A DNA stretch of 64,000 nt from RBG-16-66-20 sp964564865. GTDB taxonomy: Bacteria > Pseudomonadota > Gammaproteobacteria > Burkholderiales > SG8-39. The position numbers and the translations under genes were made by a program. The first letter of the stretch is position 1. Each line of letters starts with the position of its first letter. Shown in pieces: positions 25,402-33,628 of this stretch. The stretch is taken from assembly GCA_964564865.1 (NCBI GenBank), contig CAZMDA010000005.1, forward strand, positions 1 through 64,000, read 5' to 3'. A model generated the notes under the pieces. That model worked only from the letters and a program-made list of their open reading frames with translations. It ran no database searches and was not told the origin of the DNA.

Positions 25402-25602
25402 ATGCCGAAGATGAAGTCGAAGAAGTCAGCCTCCAAGCGCTTCAAGGTCCGCCCCGGCGGCACCATCAAGCGCTCCAAGGCCTTCATGCGCCACATCCTG
25501 ACCAAGAAGTCGACCAAGACCAAGCGCAAGCTGCGCGGCACCGCCAACGTGCACGATTCCAACGTGCGCGCGGTGCGCGCCATGCTGCCGTACTCGGGCT
25601 GA
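25402..25602 (+). CDS. rpmI: 50S ribosomal protein L35
   Basis: A 66-residue basic protein of the large subunit. MPKMKSKKSASKRFKV is the family N-terminus, so the start is ATG 25402 behind AAGGAGA rather than the ATG 27 bases upstream. The ending RAMLPYSG is typical. It lies 90 bases after infC in an untranslated spacer and 10 bases before rplT. Confidence 0.95.
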   Translation: MPKMKSKKSASKRFKVRPGGTIKRSKAFMRHILTKKSTKTKRKLRGTANVHDSNVRAVRAMLPYSG

Positions 25603-25612
25603 GGGGCGCGCC

Positions 25613-25972
25613 ATGCCAAGAGTCAAGCGTGGAGTAACGGCGCGCGCGCGCCACAAGAAGGTCCTCGCCAAGGCCAAGGGCTTCCGCGGCCGTCGGGGCA
25701 ACGTCTACCGGGTCGCCAAGGAAGCGGTGATGAAGGCGGGGCAGTACGCCTACCGCGACCGCCGCAACAAGAAGCGCGACTTCCGTGCCCTGTGGATCGC
25801 CCGCATCAACGCCGCGGTGCGCGAGCTGGGGCTGACCTACAGCGCGTTCATGGCCGGGATGAAGAAGGCGAACATCGAGATCGACCGCAAGGTGCTGGCG
25901 GACCTCGCGGTGCTCGACAAGCCCGCGTTCGCGCGCATCGCGAACCAGGTCAAGGCCAGCATCTCCCACTAA
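25613..25972 (+). CDS. rplT: 50S ribosomal protein L20
   Basis: A 119-residue protein that nucleates early 50S assembly and, in E. coli, represses its own operon. MPRVKRGVTARARHKKVLAK at the N-terminus and the basic RRGNVYRVAKEAVMKAGQYA segment are diagnostic. It is 10 bases after rpmI and 22 bases before pheS, so no leader-peptide attenuator fits in front of pheS, unlike the pheM arrangement of E. coli. Confidence 0.96.
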   Translation: MPRVKRGVTARARHKKVLAKAKGFRGRRGNVYRVAKEAVMKAGQYAYRDRRNKKRDFRALWIARINAAVRELGLTYSAFMAGMKKANIEIDRKVLADLAVLDKPAFARIANQVKASISH

Positions 25973-25994
25973 GTCGGTCCCCAGGGTTCCGGGG

Positions 25995-27166
25995 ATGCCC
26001 GACATCGACAGCATCGTCGCCCGCGCCGAGGCGGAGTTCGCCTCGGCGGCGGACGCGGCCGCGCTGGAGAACGCCAAGGCGCGCTTCCTCGGCAAGGCGG
26101 GCGAGCTCACCGCCCTGCTGAAGGGCCTGGGCGCGGCCTCGCCCGAGGAGCGCAGGCAGCTCGGTGCCGCGATCAATTCGGGCAAGGCGCGCATCGAGGC
26201 GGCGCTGGAGGCGCGCCGCGCCGGCCTCGCCGATGCCCGCCTCAGCTCGCGACTCGCCGAGGAGGCGCTCGATGTCACCCTGCCCGGGCGCGGCAGCGCC
26301 CGCGGCGGCCTGCACCCGATCACCCGCACCTGGCAGCGGGTCGAGGAGATCTTCCGCAGCATCGGCTTCGACGTCGCCGACGGCCCGGAGATCGAGAACG
26401 ACTGGTACAACTTCACCGCGCTCAACAACCCGGAGAACCATCCGGCACGCTCGATGCAGGACACGTTCTACGTCGATCTCAAGGACGACAAGGGGCTGCC
26501 CCTGCTGCTGCGCACCCACACCAGCCCGATGCAGGTGCGCTACGCGAGGATGCACAAGCCCCCCATCAAGGTGATCGCGCCGGGCCGCACCTACCGCGTC
26601 GACTCGGACGCGACGCACTCGCCCATGTTCCACCAGGTCGAGGGCCTGTGGATCGACGAGGACGTGAGCTTCGCCGACCTGAAGGGCGTGTACGTGGACT
26701 TCCTGCGCCGCTTCTTCGAGTCGGACGAGCTGCAGGTGCGCTTCCGGCCGTCCTATTTCCCGTTCACCGAGCCCTCGGCCGAGATCGACCTGCAGTTCGC
26801 CTCCGGCCCGCTCAAGGGCCGCTGGCTGGAGCTGTCGGGCGCCGGCCAGGTGCACCCGCAGGTGGTGCGCAACTTCGGGCTCGACCCGGAGAAGTACATC
26901 GGCTTCGCCTTCGGCTCGGGCCTGGAGCGCCTGACCATGCTGCGCTACGGCATCGACGACCTGCGCCTGTTCTTCGACGGCGACCTGCGCTTCCTGAGGC
27001 AGTTNNNNNNNNNNNNNNNNNNNNNNNNNNNNNNNNNNNNNNNNNNNNNNNNNNNNNNNNNNNNNNNNNNNNNNNNNNNNNNNNNNNNNNNNNNNNNNNN
27101 NNNNGCATCGACGACCTGCGCCTGTTCTTCGACGGCGACCTGCGCTTCCTGAGGCAGTTTGCATGA
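25995..27166 (+). CDS. pheS: Phenylalanyl-tRNA synthetase alpha subunit, interrupted by an assembly gap
   Basis: Catalytic subunit of the alpha2-beta2 enzyme. It contains an N-terminal coiled-coil tRNA-binding region (about residues 1-85), then class II motifs: HPITRTWQRVEEIFRSIGF, FTALNNPENHPARSMQDTFY, RTHTSPMQVRYARM, and GLERLTMLRYGIDDLR. One hundred N interrupt the last codons (27005-27104), with the 55-base flank 26950-27004 repeated at 27105-27159. Merging the duplicates gives an in-frame 338-residue protein ending RFLRQFA. The stop overlaps the pheT ATG (ATGA). Confidence 0.94.
26950..27159. other. Assembly gap of 100 N with duplicated 55-base flanks
   Basis: N occupy 27005-27104. Bases 26950-27004 and 27105-27159 are identical. 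The gap lies at the end of pheS. Removing the N and one copy leaves a single continuous pheS and its ATGA overlap with pheT. Confidence 0.97.
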
Positions 27167-29544
27167 TCGTCCCCGAGTACTGGCTGCGCGAGTTCGTCGA
27201 CTGGTCCATGCCCACGGACCACCTGGCGCGCGAGCTCACCATGGCCGGCCTCGAGGTCGAGTCCTGCGAGCCGGTGGCGCCGCCGCTGCCCGGCGTGGTC
27301 GTTGGCGAAGTGCTGTCGGTGGCGCGCCACCCGAACGCCGACAAGCTGAGCGTGTGCAGCGTGAACGCCGGCGGCAAGCCGGTACAGGTGGTATGCGGCG
27401 CGCCCAACGTGCGCGCCGGGATGAAGGCGCCCCTCGCGCTTCCCGGGGCGGCGCTGGGCGGGCACGAGATCAAGGCCACCGCGCTGCGCGGCGTGGCGAG
27501 CAACGGCATGCTGTGCTCGGCCCGGGAACTGGGCTTGTCCGATGACCACGCCGGCCTGCTCGAGCTGCCGGCTTCGGCACGGCCGGGCAGCGGCGTGCGC
27601 GAGGCGCTGGCGCTGGAAGAGCAGCTGCTGACCCTGAAGCTGACGCCCAATCGCGGCGACTGCCTGTCCATTCTGGGCGTGGCGCGCGAAGTGGCCGCGC
27701 TCACCGGCGCGAAGCTGAAGGCCCACGCGCCCAAGCCGGTGCCGGCGAAGGGCAAGGCGAAGCATCCGTTCCGCATCACCGACGCCGGGGGCTGCGGCCG
27801 CTTCGCCGGGCGCGTGATCCGCGGCGTGGACGCCGCGGCGCCGACCCCGGACTGGATGCGCCGGCGCCTGGAGCGGGCCGGGCAGCGCTCCATCTCCGCG
27901 CTCGTGGACGTCACCAACTACGTGATGCTGGAGCTGGGCCGCCCGCTGCACGTCTACGACCAGGACAAGCTCTCCGGCGCGATCGACGTGCGCTGGGGCC
28001 GCGCGGGCGAGAAGGTCCTCCTGCTGAACGGCCAGGAGGTCGCGGTGGACGCCTCGGTGCTGTGCATCGCCGACGACTCCGGCCCGATCGGCCTGGCCGG
28101 GATCATGGGCGGGGAGAGCACCAAGGCCGAGACCACCACCCGCAACCTGTTCCTCGAATCGGCGTTCTTCTTCCCCGAGGCCATCGCCGGGCGCGCGCGG
28201 CGCTACAACTTCGCCAGCGACGCCTCGCACCGCTTCGAGCGCGGCGTGGACTTCGAGAGCAACGTCCCGGGCATCGAGCGCGCCACCCGGCTGATCCTCG
28301 AGATCTGCGGCGGCGAGCCGGGCCCGACGGTGGACCTGGTGAAGCGCCTGCCGAAGAGGAAGCCGGTGCGCATGCGCGTCGCGCGCGCGCAGAAGGTGAT
28401 CGGCATGCCGATTCGGGAGACCGAGATGGCGGCGGTCTTCAGGCGGCTGGGACTGCCGGCGTCGCAGAAGTCCGGCGCGTTCACCGTGCAGCCGCCGTCG
28501 TTCCGCTTCGACCTCGAGATCGAGGAGGACCTGATCGAGGAAGTGGCCAGGTTGCGTGGATTCGATGCCATACCCGCGCGCCCGCCGACGGCGCCCGCGA
28601 AGATGACGGCGCTGCCCGAGGAACGGCGCAGCCTGCACGCGGTGCGCGAGCGCGTCGCCGCGCGCGACTACCAGGAGACGATCAACTTCGCCTTCGTCGA
28701 GCCGGCCTGGGAGGCCGACTTCGCCGGCAATGCCGACCCGGTGCGGCTGCTCAACCCGATCGCCAGCCAGGCCTCGGTGATGCGCAGCACGCTGCTGGGC
28801 TCGCTGGTGGCAAACATCCGCGCCAACCACGCGCGCAAGCTCGCGCGCGTGCGCGTCTTCGAACTGGGCCGCGTCTACCTGCGCGATCCCGCGGCCGTGG
28901 ACGGCCCGCTGGAGGTTGCCGGCCTGCGCCAGCCGATCCGCGTCGCCGCCGCCGCGTTCGGGCCGGCGCTCGAGGAACAGTGGGGGACGCCGGCGCGCGC
29001 AGTGGACTTCTTCGACGTCAAGGCGGACCTGGAGGCACTGTTCGCGCCGCGGGTGCCGCGCTTCGAGGCCGCGCCGCACCCGGCGCTGCATCCCGGGCGC
29101 TCGGCGCGCGTGCTGCTGGAGGGCGCCGCTGTCGGCTGGCTGGGCGAGTTGCATCCCCGCTGGCAGCAGAAGTACGAGCTGCCCTCGGCGCCGGTCCTGT
29201 TCGAGGTCGAGGCCGCGAGCCTTGCCGAGGCTCCCCTGCCGCGGGCCACCCACCCCTCCCGGTTCCCACCCGTGATCCGGGACATCGCCTTGCTGGTGGA
29301 TGCCGGGGTTCCGGCGCAGGCCCTCCTGGACGTGGTCCGGGAGGCCGACCTGGCCATTGTCCAGGGGGTCCGCCTGTTCGACCTTTACCAGGGTCCGAGT
29401 CTGCCGCCGGGGAAGAAAAGCCTTGCGTTCCGGGTAGTTATGCAAGATACTGAACGCACCCTCACGGATGCGGAGGCCGATTCGGCGCGGCAGGCGCTGG
29501 TCGAGCTGTGGGGACGCCGTTTCGCTGCCCAGCAGCGCGCATAA
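27163..29544 (+). CDS. pheT: Phenylalanyl-tRNA synthetase beta subunit
   Basis: Large 793-residue subunit that binds tRNA-Phe and edits misactivated tyrosine. It begins IVPEYWLREFVDWSMPTDHL, has the EMAP-like tRNA-binding domain near residues 40-150 (HPNADKLSVCSVNAGG), B3/B4 editing domains, B5 domains, the catalytic-like core and the C-terminal ferredoxin-fold anticodon-binding domain (HPSRFPPVIRDIALLVD). It overlaps pheS by 4 bases. ihfA follows after 34 bases. Confidence 0.95.
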   Translation: MIVPEYWLREFVDWSMPTDHLARELTMAGLEVESCEPVAPPLPGVVVGEVLSVARHPNADKLSVCSVNAGGKPVQVVCGAPNVRAGMKAPLALPGAALGGHEIKATALRGVASNGMLCSARELGLSDDHAGLLELPASARPGSGVREALALEEQLLTLKLTPNRGDCLSILGVAREVAALTGAKLKAHAPKPVPAKGKAKHPFRITDAGGCGRFAGRVIRGVDAAAPTPDWMRRRLERAGQRSISALVDVTNYVMLELGRPLHVYDQDKLSGAIDVRWGRAGEKVLLLNGQEVAVDASVLCIADDSGPIGLAGIMGGESTKAETTTRNLFLESAFFFPEAIAGRARRYNFASDASHRFERGVDFESNVPGIERATRLILEICGGEPGPTVDLVKRLPKRKPVRMRVARAQKVIGMPIRETEMAAVFRRLGLPASQKSGAFTVQPPSFRFDLEIEEDLIEEVARLRGFDAIPARPPTAPAKMTALPEERRSLHAVRERVAARDYQETINFAFVEPAWEADFAGNADPVRLLNPIASQASVMRSTLLGSLVANIRANHARKLARVRVFELGRVYLRDPAAVDGPLEVAGLRQPIRVAAAAFGPALEEQWGTPARAVDFFDVKADLEALFAPRVPRFEAAPHPALHPGRSARVLLEGAAVGWLGELHPRWQQKYELPSAPVLFEVEAASLAEAPLPRATHPSRFPPVIRDIALLVDAGVPAQALLDVVREADLAIVQGVRLFDLYQGPSLPPGKKSLAFRVVMQDTERTLTDAEADSARQALVELWGRRFAAQQRA

Positions 29545-29578
29545 AAAGTAAAATTATCAGATCTATCAGGGAGTTGGA

Positions 29579-29890
29579 ATGACTTTGACCAAGGCCGAAC
29601 TGGCCGACCTGCTGTTCGAGAAGGTCGGGCTGAACAAGCGCGAGGCCAAGGACATGGTCGAGGCCTTCTTCGAGGAGATCCGTGGGGCGCTGGAGCGCGG
29701 CGAGAGCGTCAAACTGTCGGGCTTCGGCAACTTCCAGCTGCGCGACAAGCCGCAGCGTCCGGGCCGCAATCCCAAGACCGGCGAGGAGATCCCGATCAGC
29801 GCCCGCCGGGTGGTCACCTTCCACGCCAGCCAGAAACTGAAAGCCATGGTCGAGAAGTCGCGCCATGGAGCCAAGCCGCAGGAAAACTGA
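29579..29890 (+). CDS. ihfA: Integration host factor alpha subunit
   Basis: A 103-residue nucleoid DNA-bending protein, partner of IhfB. It opens MTLTKAELADLLFEKVGLNK and contains the beta-arm PGRNPKTGEEIPISARRVVTF, with the Pro that intercalates into DNA. Its usual location after pheT supports alpha over HU or beta. The 34-base upstream gap is AT-rich, with a ribosome site GGGAG. The next gene starts inside its 3-prime end (26-base overlap). Confidence 0.95.
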   Translation: MTLTKAELADLLFEKVGLNKREAKDMVEAFFEEIRGALERGESVKLSGFGNFQLRDKPQRPGRNPKTGEEIPISARRVVTFHASQKLKAMVEKSRHGAKPQEN

Positions 29891-30275
29891 ACTACCGCCG
29901 ATCCCTGCCAAGCGCTACTTCACCATCGGTGAAGTGAGCGAGCTGTGCGGGGTGAAGCCGCACGTCCTGCGTTATTGGGAACAGGAGTTCACGCAGCTGA
30001 AGCCGGTGAAGCGCCGCGGCAACCGGCGCTACTACCAGCACCACGAAGTGCTCCTCATCCGCCGCATCCGCGAGCTGCTGTACGAGGAGGGCTTCACCAT
30101 CAGCGGCGCCCGCAACCGCCTCGACCACGGCGCCGGCGAGGACGACAAGTCCGAGCTGGTGGCGCGTCCGGCGCGCGCAGCCGCCCCTTCGGCCGCATCC
30201 GGGTCCGTCCCGGTGGCGGACCTGTCCGCCCTCAAGCGCGAGCTGAAGGACCTACTGGACGCCCTGCGCGCCTGA
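29865..30275 (+). CDS. MerR family transcriptional regulator
   Basis: A 136-residue regulator with an N-terminal winged helix: YFTIGEVSELCGVKPHVLRYW and LLIRRIRELLYEEGFTISGAR. The C-terminal third is short, Ala/Pro-rich and ends in a helix (LKRELKDLLDALRA), with no metal-binding cysteines, so it is not a metal sensor. This small MerR gene downstream of ihfA is common in beta- and gammaproteobacteria; its regulon is unknown. The ATG overlaps ihfA by 26 bases. tRNA-Pro follows 22 bases later. Confidence 0.87.
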   Translation: MEPSRRKTELPPIPAKRYFTIGEVSELCGVKPHVLRYWEQEFTQLKPVKRRGNRRYYQHHEVLLIRRIRELLYEEGFTISGARNRLDHGAGEDDKSELVARPARAAAPSAASGSVPVADLSALKRELKDLLDALRA

Positions 30276-30297
30276 TGTCCTGTAAAATTGCGCGGTT

Positions 30298-30375
<78 letters not shown>

Positions 30376-30393
30376 TCCCTTCCGAGCCTTCCG

Positions 30394-30822
30394 CTAGCGC
30401 CGCTGGCTGCCGCCCTCGGGGCCGGTCGCGCCAGGCGCGGGCTTGAAGCCCGCCGCCTTGAGCGCGAGGTCGATTTCGGCGCGCTGGAAGCCCTTGGACA
30501 CCACCTTCGGCCCGACCTGCACCAGCGGCAGCCGTCCGCCGCGACCGGACGCGACCATGTATCGCGCCAGATTGGCGAAGGAATCCTCGACGTTGCGTTC
30601 CTCGAAGGGGATGTTCGAGGCGGACAGGTAGTCGCGCAGAGACCCGGAGTAGGGGCACCAGGCGGCGCCGTAGAACACCACCCGTCCCTCGGGCACCCGG
30701 CCCGGGCCGTAGGCCCAGCGCCCGATCCCCATCAGCACCAGCACGACCGCCAGCGCCGCGAGCGAGCGCTTGTCGAACCACCACATCGGCGCGTTGCGCA
30801 GGCTCCAGAAACCGTCGCTCAT
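30394..30822 (-). CDS. Membrane-anchored glutaredoxin-like protein
   Basis: A 142-residue protein with one N-terminal transmembrane segment (about residues 20-37) and a thioredoxin-fold domain, probably facing the periplasm. The active site reads GAAWCPYSGSLRDYL: the usual CPYC is CPYS, lacking the resolving cysteine, which favours a monothiol mechanism. The cis-Pro region is RLPLVQVGPKVVSKGF. The N-terminal topology and the CPYS site are read directly; substrate is not known. It is divergent from the ArsR gene, with a shared 57-base regulatory gap. Confidence 0.72.
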   Translation of the reverse strand: MSDGFWSLRNAPMWWFDKRSLAALAVVLVLMGIGRWAYGPGRVPEGRVVFYGAAWCPYSGSLRDYLSASNIPFEERNVEDSFANLARYMVASGRGGRLPLVQVGPKVVSKGFQRAEIDLALKAAGFKPAPGATGPEGGSQRR

Positions 30823-30843
30823 CGCGGACAGTCTAGCCGCGGC

Positions 30844-30888
30844 TTGACAGGGCCGGCGCGCTCCCTAATACTAAACTTAATGGTTAAG
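30844..30888 (+). promoter_or_regulatory. Promoter and inverted-repeat operator in front of the ArsR-SRPBCC pair
   Basis: A perfect -35 TTGACA at 30844-30849 is followed after 16 bases by a weak -10 TAATAC at 30866-30871. An inverted repeat CTTAA-TGG-TTAAG occupies 30876-30888, over the expected transcription start, where an autorepressor would bind. The assignment of the repeat to the ArsR protein is inference. Confidence 0.6.
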
Positions 30889-31323
30889 CATGGAGACCCG
30901 GTGCTCGACCGCGTGTTCGCCGCCCTGGCCGACCCGACCCGGCGCGGCGTGCTCGATGCGCTCGCGGGCGGCAGCCTCGCGGTGAGCGAACTGGCGGCGC
31001 CCAGCGGCATGTCGCTGCCGGGCTTCATGAAGCACCTGCGGGTGCTGGAGGACGCGGGCCTGATCGCCCGCGAGAAGGAAGGGCGGGTGGTGAGCTGCGA
31101 GCTCTCCGCCGCGCCGATGAAGGCGGCCTCCGCGTGGATGGCGCGCTACGAGAAGTTCTGGGGCGACAAGCTCGATTCGCTCGCCCGCTACCTTTACCAG
31201 CAGGAGGAGTTGCAGGCATGGAACAAGTTGGAGTCCAGGACAAGCCCTCGCTCACCCTCAAGCGCCATTTCCCGGTCGCGCCGGAGAAAGTCTGGCGCGC
31301 GTGGACCGATCCGAAAGCGCTAG
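30880..31323 (+). CDS. ArsR-family transcriptional regulator
   Basis: A 147-residue winged-helix regulator of the subgroup that partners with SRPBCC proteins. Core sequence: VFAALADPTRRGVLDALAGG and SGMSLPGFMKHLRVLEDAGL. There is no metal-binding CxC near the recognition helix, so it is not an arsenic sensor. The ATG at 30880 matches the usual MVK beginning but leaves almost no leader; GTG at 30901 behind GGAG is a good alternative. The C-terminal 35 residues are Arg/Ser/Pro-rich and overlap the next gene by 106 bases in another frame. Confidence 0.82.
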   Translation: MVKHGDPVLDRVFAALADPTRRGVLDALAGGSLAVSELAAPSGMSLPGFMKHLRVLEDAGLIAREKEGRVVSCELSAAPMKAASAWMARYEKFWGDKLDSLARYLYQQEELQAWNKLESRTSPRSPSSAISRSRRRKSGARGPIRKR

Positions 31324-31673
31324 CGAAGTGGTGGGGCCCCGGCGGCGAGGAACCGGTGTCGCTCGCCGAACTGGATTTGCGCGTGGGCGGTGCGTTCCGC
31401 ATCATATTCGGTGGCCCGCGGGGCACGGAGCACGAGTGCGCCGGGATCTACCGGGAGGTGATGCCCAACCGCAAGCTCGTCTTCACCTGGTGCTGGCCCA
31501 ACAGCACGCCGGAGCGGGTGTCGCTGGTGACGATCCTGTTCAAGCCCGCGGGCGGCGGCACCGATTTCGAGTTCCGCCACGAGCAGTTCTTCGATGAGGC
31601 GGCGCGTGACGGGCATCGGCGCGGCTGGAGCGAGAGCTTCGCCAAGCTGGAGGCCTTCCTGCTGCAGGCTTGA
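31218..31673 (+). CDS. SRPBCC/AHSA1 domain protein
   Basis: A 151-residue activator-of-Hsp90-like (AHSA1) SRPBCC protein. Typical motifs are LTLKRHFPVAPEKVWRAWTD, KWWGPGGEE, and the C-terminal GHRRGWSESFAKLEAFL. This protein type usually follows an ArsR regulator, as here. The ATG at 31218 lies 106 bases before the ArsR stop in a different phase. The ligand or catalytic role is not established. A DUF1428 gene follows 31 bases later. Confidence 0.88.
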   Translation: MEQVGVQDKPSLTLKRHFPVAPEKVWRAWTDPKALAKWWGPGGEEPVSLAELDLRVGGAFRIIFGGPRGTEHECAGIYREVMPNRKLVFTWCWPNSTPERVSLVTILFKPAGGGTDFEFRHEQFFDEAARDGHRRGWSESFAKLEAFLLQA

Positions 31674-31704
31674 TCCCGCATCCACTTTCAACAAGGAGAT
31701 GGCA

Positions 31705-32064
31705 ATGGCATACGTCGACGGTTTCCTGATCCCGGTCCCGAAGAAGAAGGCCGCCGCCTACCGCGCGATGGCGCGCAAGGCGGGCAAGGTCTGGCGCGAG
31801 CACGGCGCGCTCGACTACAAGGAGTGCATCGCGGACGACGTCAAGCCGGGCAAATGGACCTCGTTCCCGCGCGCGGTGAAGCTCAAGGCGGGCGAAGTAG
31901 TGTGGTTCTCGTACATCGTCTACAAGTCGCGCCAGCACCGCGACCGCGTCAACGCCAAGGTGATGAAGGACAAGCGCCTCGCGGCCATGATGGACCCGAA
32001 GAAGATGCCGTTCGACGGCAAGCGCTTCATCTGGGGCGGGTTCAAGGTGGTGGTGAGCGCATAG
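31705..32064 (+). CDS. DUF1428 family protein
   Basis: A 119-residue small protein of the DUF1428 family (dimeric alpha-beta barrel-like), often found with ArsR/SRPBCC pairs. MAYVDGFLIPVPKKKAAAYR at the start and MPFDGKRFIWGGFKVVV at the end are family signatures. Two ATGs are close; I chose 31705 because AAGGAG sits 6 bases before it, whereas it directly abuts the first ATG. Function unknown. Confidence 0.87.
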   Translation: MAYVDGFLIPVPKKKAAAYRAMARKAGKVWREHGALDYKECIADDVKPGKWTSFPRAVKLKAGEVVWFSYIVYKSRQHRDRVNAKVMKDKRLAAMMDPKKMPFDGKRFIWGGFKVVVSA

Positions 32065-32170
32065 GAGGCGCGCCGCCGCGCGGAAACGGTTCGGCAACAC
32101 TTCGATACACGGCAGCAATGCGCGCCGCCGGGCCGGCTCGTAGAATCGGCGTCTTTTTCGCGGGCGCGAC

Positions 32171-33628
32171 ATGACTATTGCCGGGAATCGACGCTGGCTG
32201 GCGCTGTACCTGCTGTGCCTGGGCGAGCTCATGATCGTGCTCGACACCACGATCGTGAACGTCGCGCTGCCGTCCATCCGCGAGGACCTGCGCTTCAACG
32301 AGACCTCGCTGGTCTGGGTGGTGAACGCCTACATGCTGACCTACGCGGGGTTCCTTCTGCTGGGCGGGCGCCTGGGCGACTATTTCGGCCAGCGGCGCAT
32401 GTTCCTGCTCGGATTGACGCTATTCACGCTGGCCTCGCTTGCCTGCGGGCTGGCCGGATCGCAGGAGGTCCTCGTCGTCGCGCGCGCGGTGCAGGGGCTG
32501 GGCGGCGCGGTGGTGTCGGCGATCGCGCTGTCGTTGATCATGCGCCTGTTCTCCGAGCCCGGCGAGCAGGCGAAGGCGATGGGGGTCTACGGCTTCGTCT
32601 GCGCCGCCGGTGGCAGCATCGGCGTGCTGGTCGGCGGCCTGCTCACCAACGCCTTCAGCTGGCACTGGAACTTCCTGGTCAACCTGCCCATCGGCGTCGC
32701 GGTCTACGCGCTGTGCCTGAGGCTGCTGCCGGCGGACGGGCCGCCAGCGCACGCGGGCCGGCTCGATGTCGGCGGCGCGGTCGCGGTGACCCTGTCGCTG
32801 ATGTGCGCGGTGTACGCGATCGTCAACGGCAACGAGGCGGGCTGGGGCTCGGCGCAGACCGTCGGCCTGCTCGCCGCCGCCGCGGTGCTGTTCGGCCTGT
32901 TCATCGGCATCGAGGCCACGGTGCGCCAGCCGCTGATGCCGCTCGCGCTGTTCCGCCTGCGCAACATCGTGGTGGCCAACGTCATCGGCGTGCTCTGGGC
33001 CGCCGGGATGTTCGCCTGGTTCTTCATCTCCGCGCTCTACATGCAGCAGGTGCTGGGCTACAACGCGCTGCAGGTGGGGCTGGCGTTCCTGCCCGCGAAC
33101 CTGATCATGGCAGCGTTTTCCCTCGGGCTGTCGGCGCGGATCGTGATGCGCTTCGGCTTGCGCCCGCCGATCGCGCTGGGGATGGCGCTCGCCGCGATCG
33201 GCCTCGCGCTGTTCGGGCTGGCTCCGGTGGAGGGGAGCTTCATGCTCCACGTGCTCCCCGGCATGACGCTGCTCGGCCTGGGCTGCGGCATGGCGCTCAA
33301 CCCGGTGCTGCTCGCCGCGATGAGCGACGCCGGGCCGGCCGATTCCGGACTGGCTTCGGGAATCGTGAACACCGCGTTCATGATGGGGGGCGCGCTCGGC
33401 CTTGCCGTGCTGGCGAGCCTCGCGGCCGCGCGCACCGATGCGCTCGCGGCCGCGGGCGCCGCGGCGCCGGCCGCGCTCACGGGCGGCTACCAGGCGGCAT
33501 TCATCGCGGGGGCGCTGATGGCGGCGCTGGCGGCGGTCGCGGCAGGCGCGCTGCGCGGCGCGAAGAACGCGGATCAGGAAGGCAATGCGCCCCTCAGCTC
33601 CGCGCCGGCGGAGTCCCGCCGCCCTTGA
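32171..33628 (+). CDS. MFS transporter, DHA2 (EmrB/QacA) family
   Basis: A 485-residue, 14-helix drug:proton antiporter of the inner membrane. Signature segments include LDTTIVNVALPSIREDL in the first helix, LGGRLGDYFGQRRMFLLG (motif A) and the RAVQGLGGAVVSAIALSLI stretch. It has no adjacent EmrA or TolC partner, so it probably acts alone. The 3-prime end overlaps the opposing EamA gene by 35 bases. The upstream 106-base gap holds a possible -10 (TAGAAT near 32140). Confidence 0.9.
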   Translation: MTIAGNRRWLALYLLCLGELMIVLDTTIVNVALPSIREDLRFNETSLVWVVNAYMLTYAGFLLLGGRLGDYFGQRRMFLLGLTLFTLASLACGLAGSQEVLVVARAVQGLGGAVVSAIALSLIMRLFSEPGEQAKAMGVYGFVCAAGGSIGVLVGGLLTNAFSWHWNFLVNLPIGVAVYALCLRLLPADGPPAHAGRLDVGGAVAVTLSLMCAVYAIVNGNEAGWGSAQTVGLLAAAAVLFGLFIGIEATVRQPLMPLALFRLRNIVVANVIGVLWAAGMFAWFFISALYMQQVLGYNALQVGLAFLPANLIMAAFSLGLSARIVMRFGLRPPIALGMALAAIGLALFGLAPVEGSFMLHVLPGMTLLGLGCGMALNPVLLAAMSDAGPADSGLASGIVNTAFMMGGALGLAVLASLAAARTDALAAAGAAAPAALTGGYQAAFIAGALMAALAAVAAGALRGAKNADQEGNAPLSSAPAESRRP

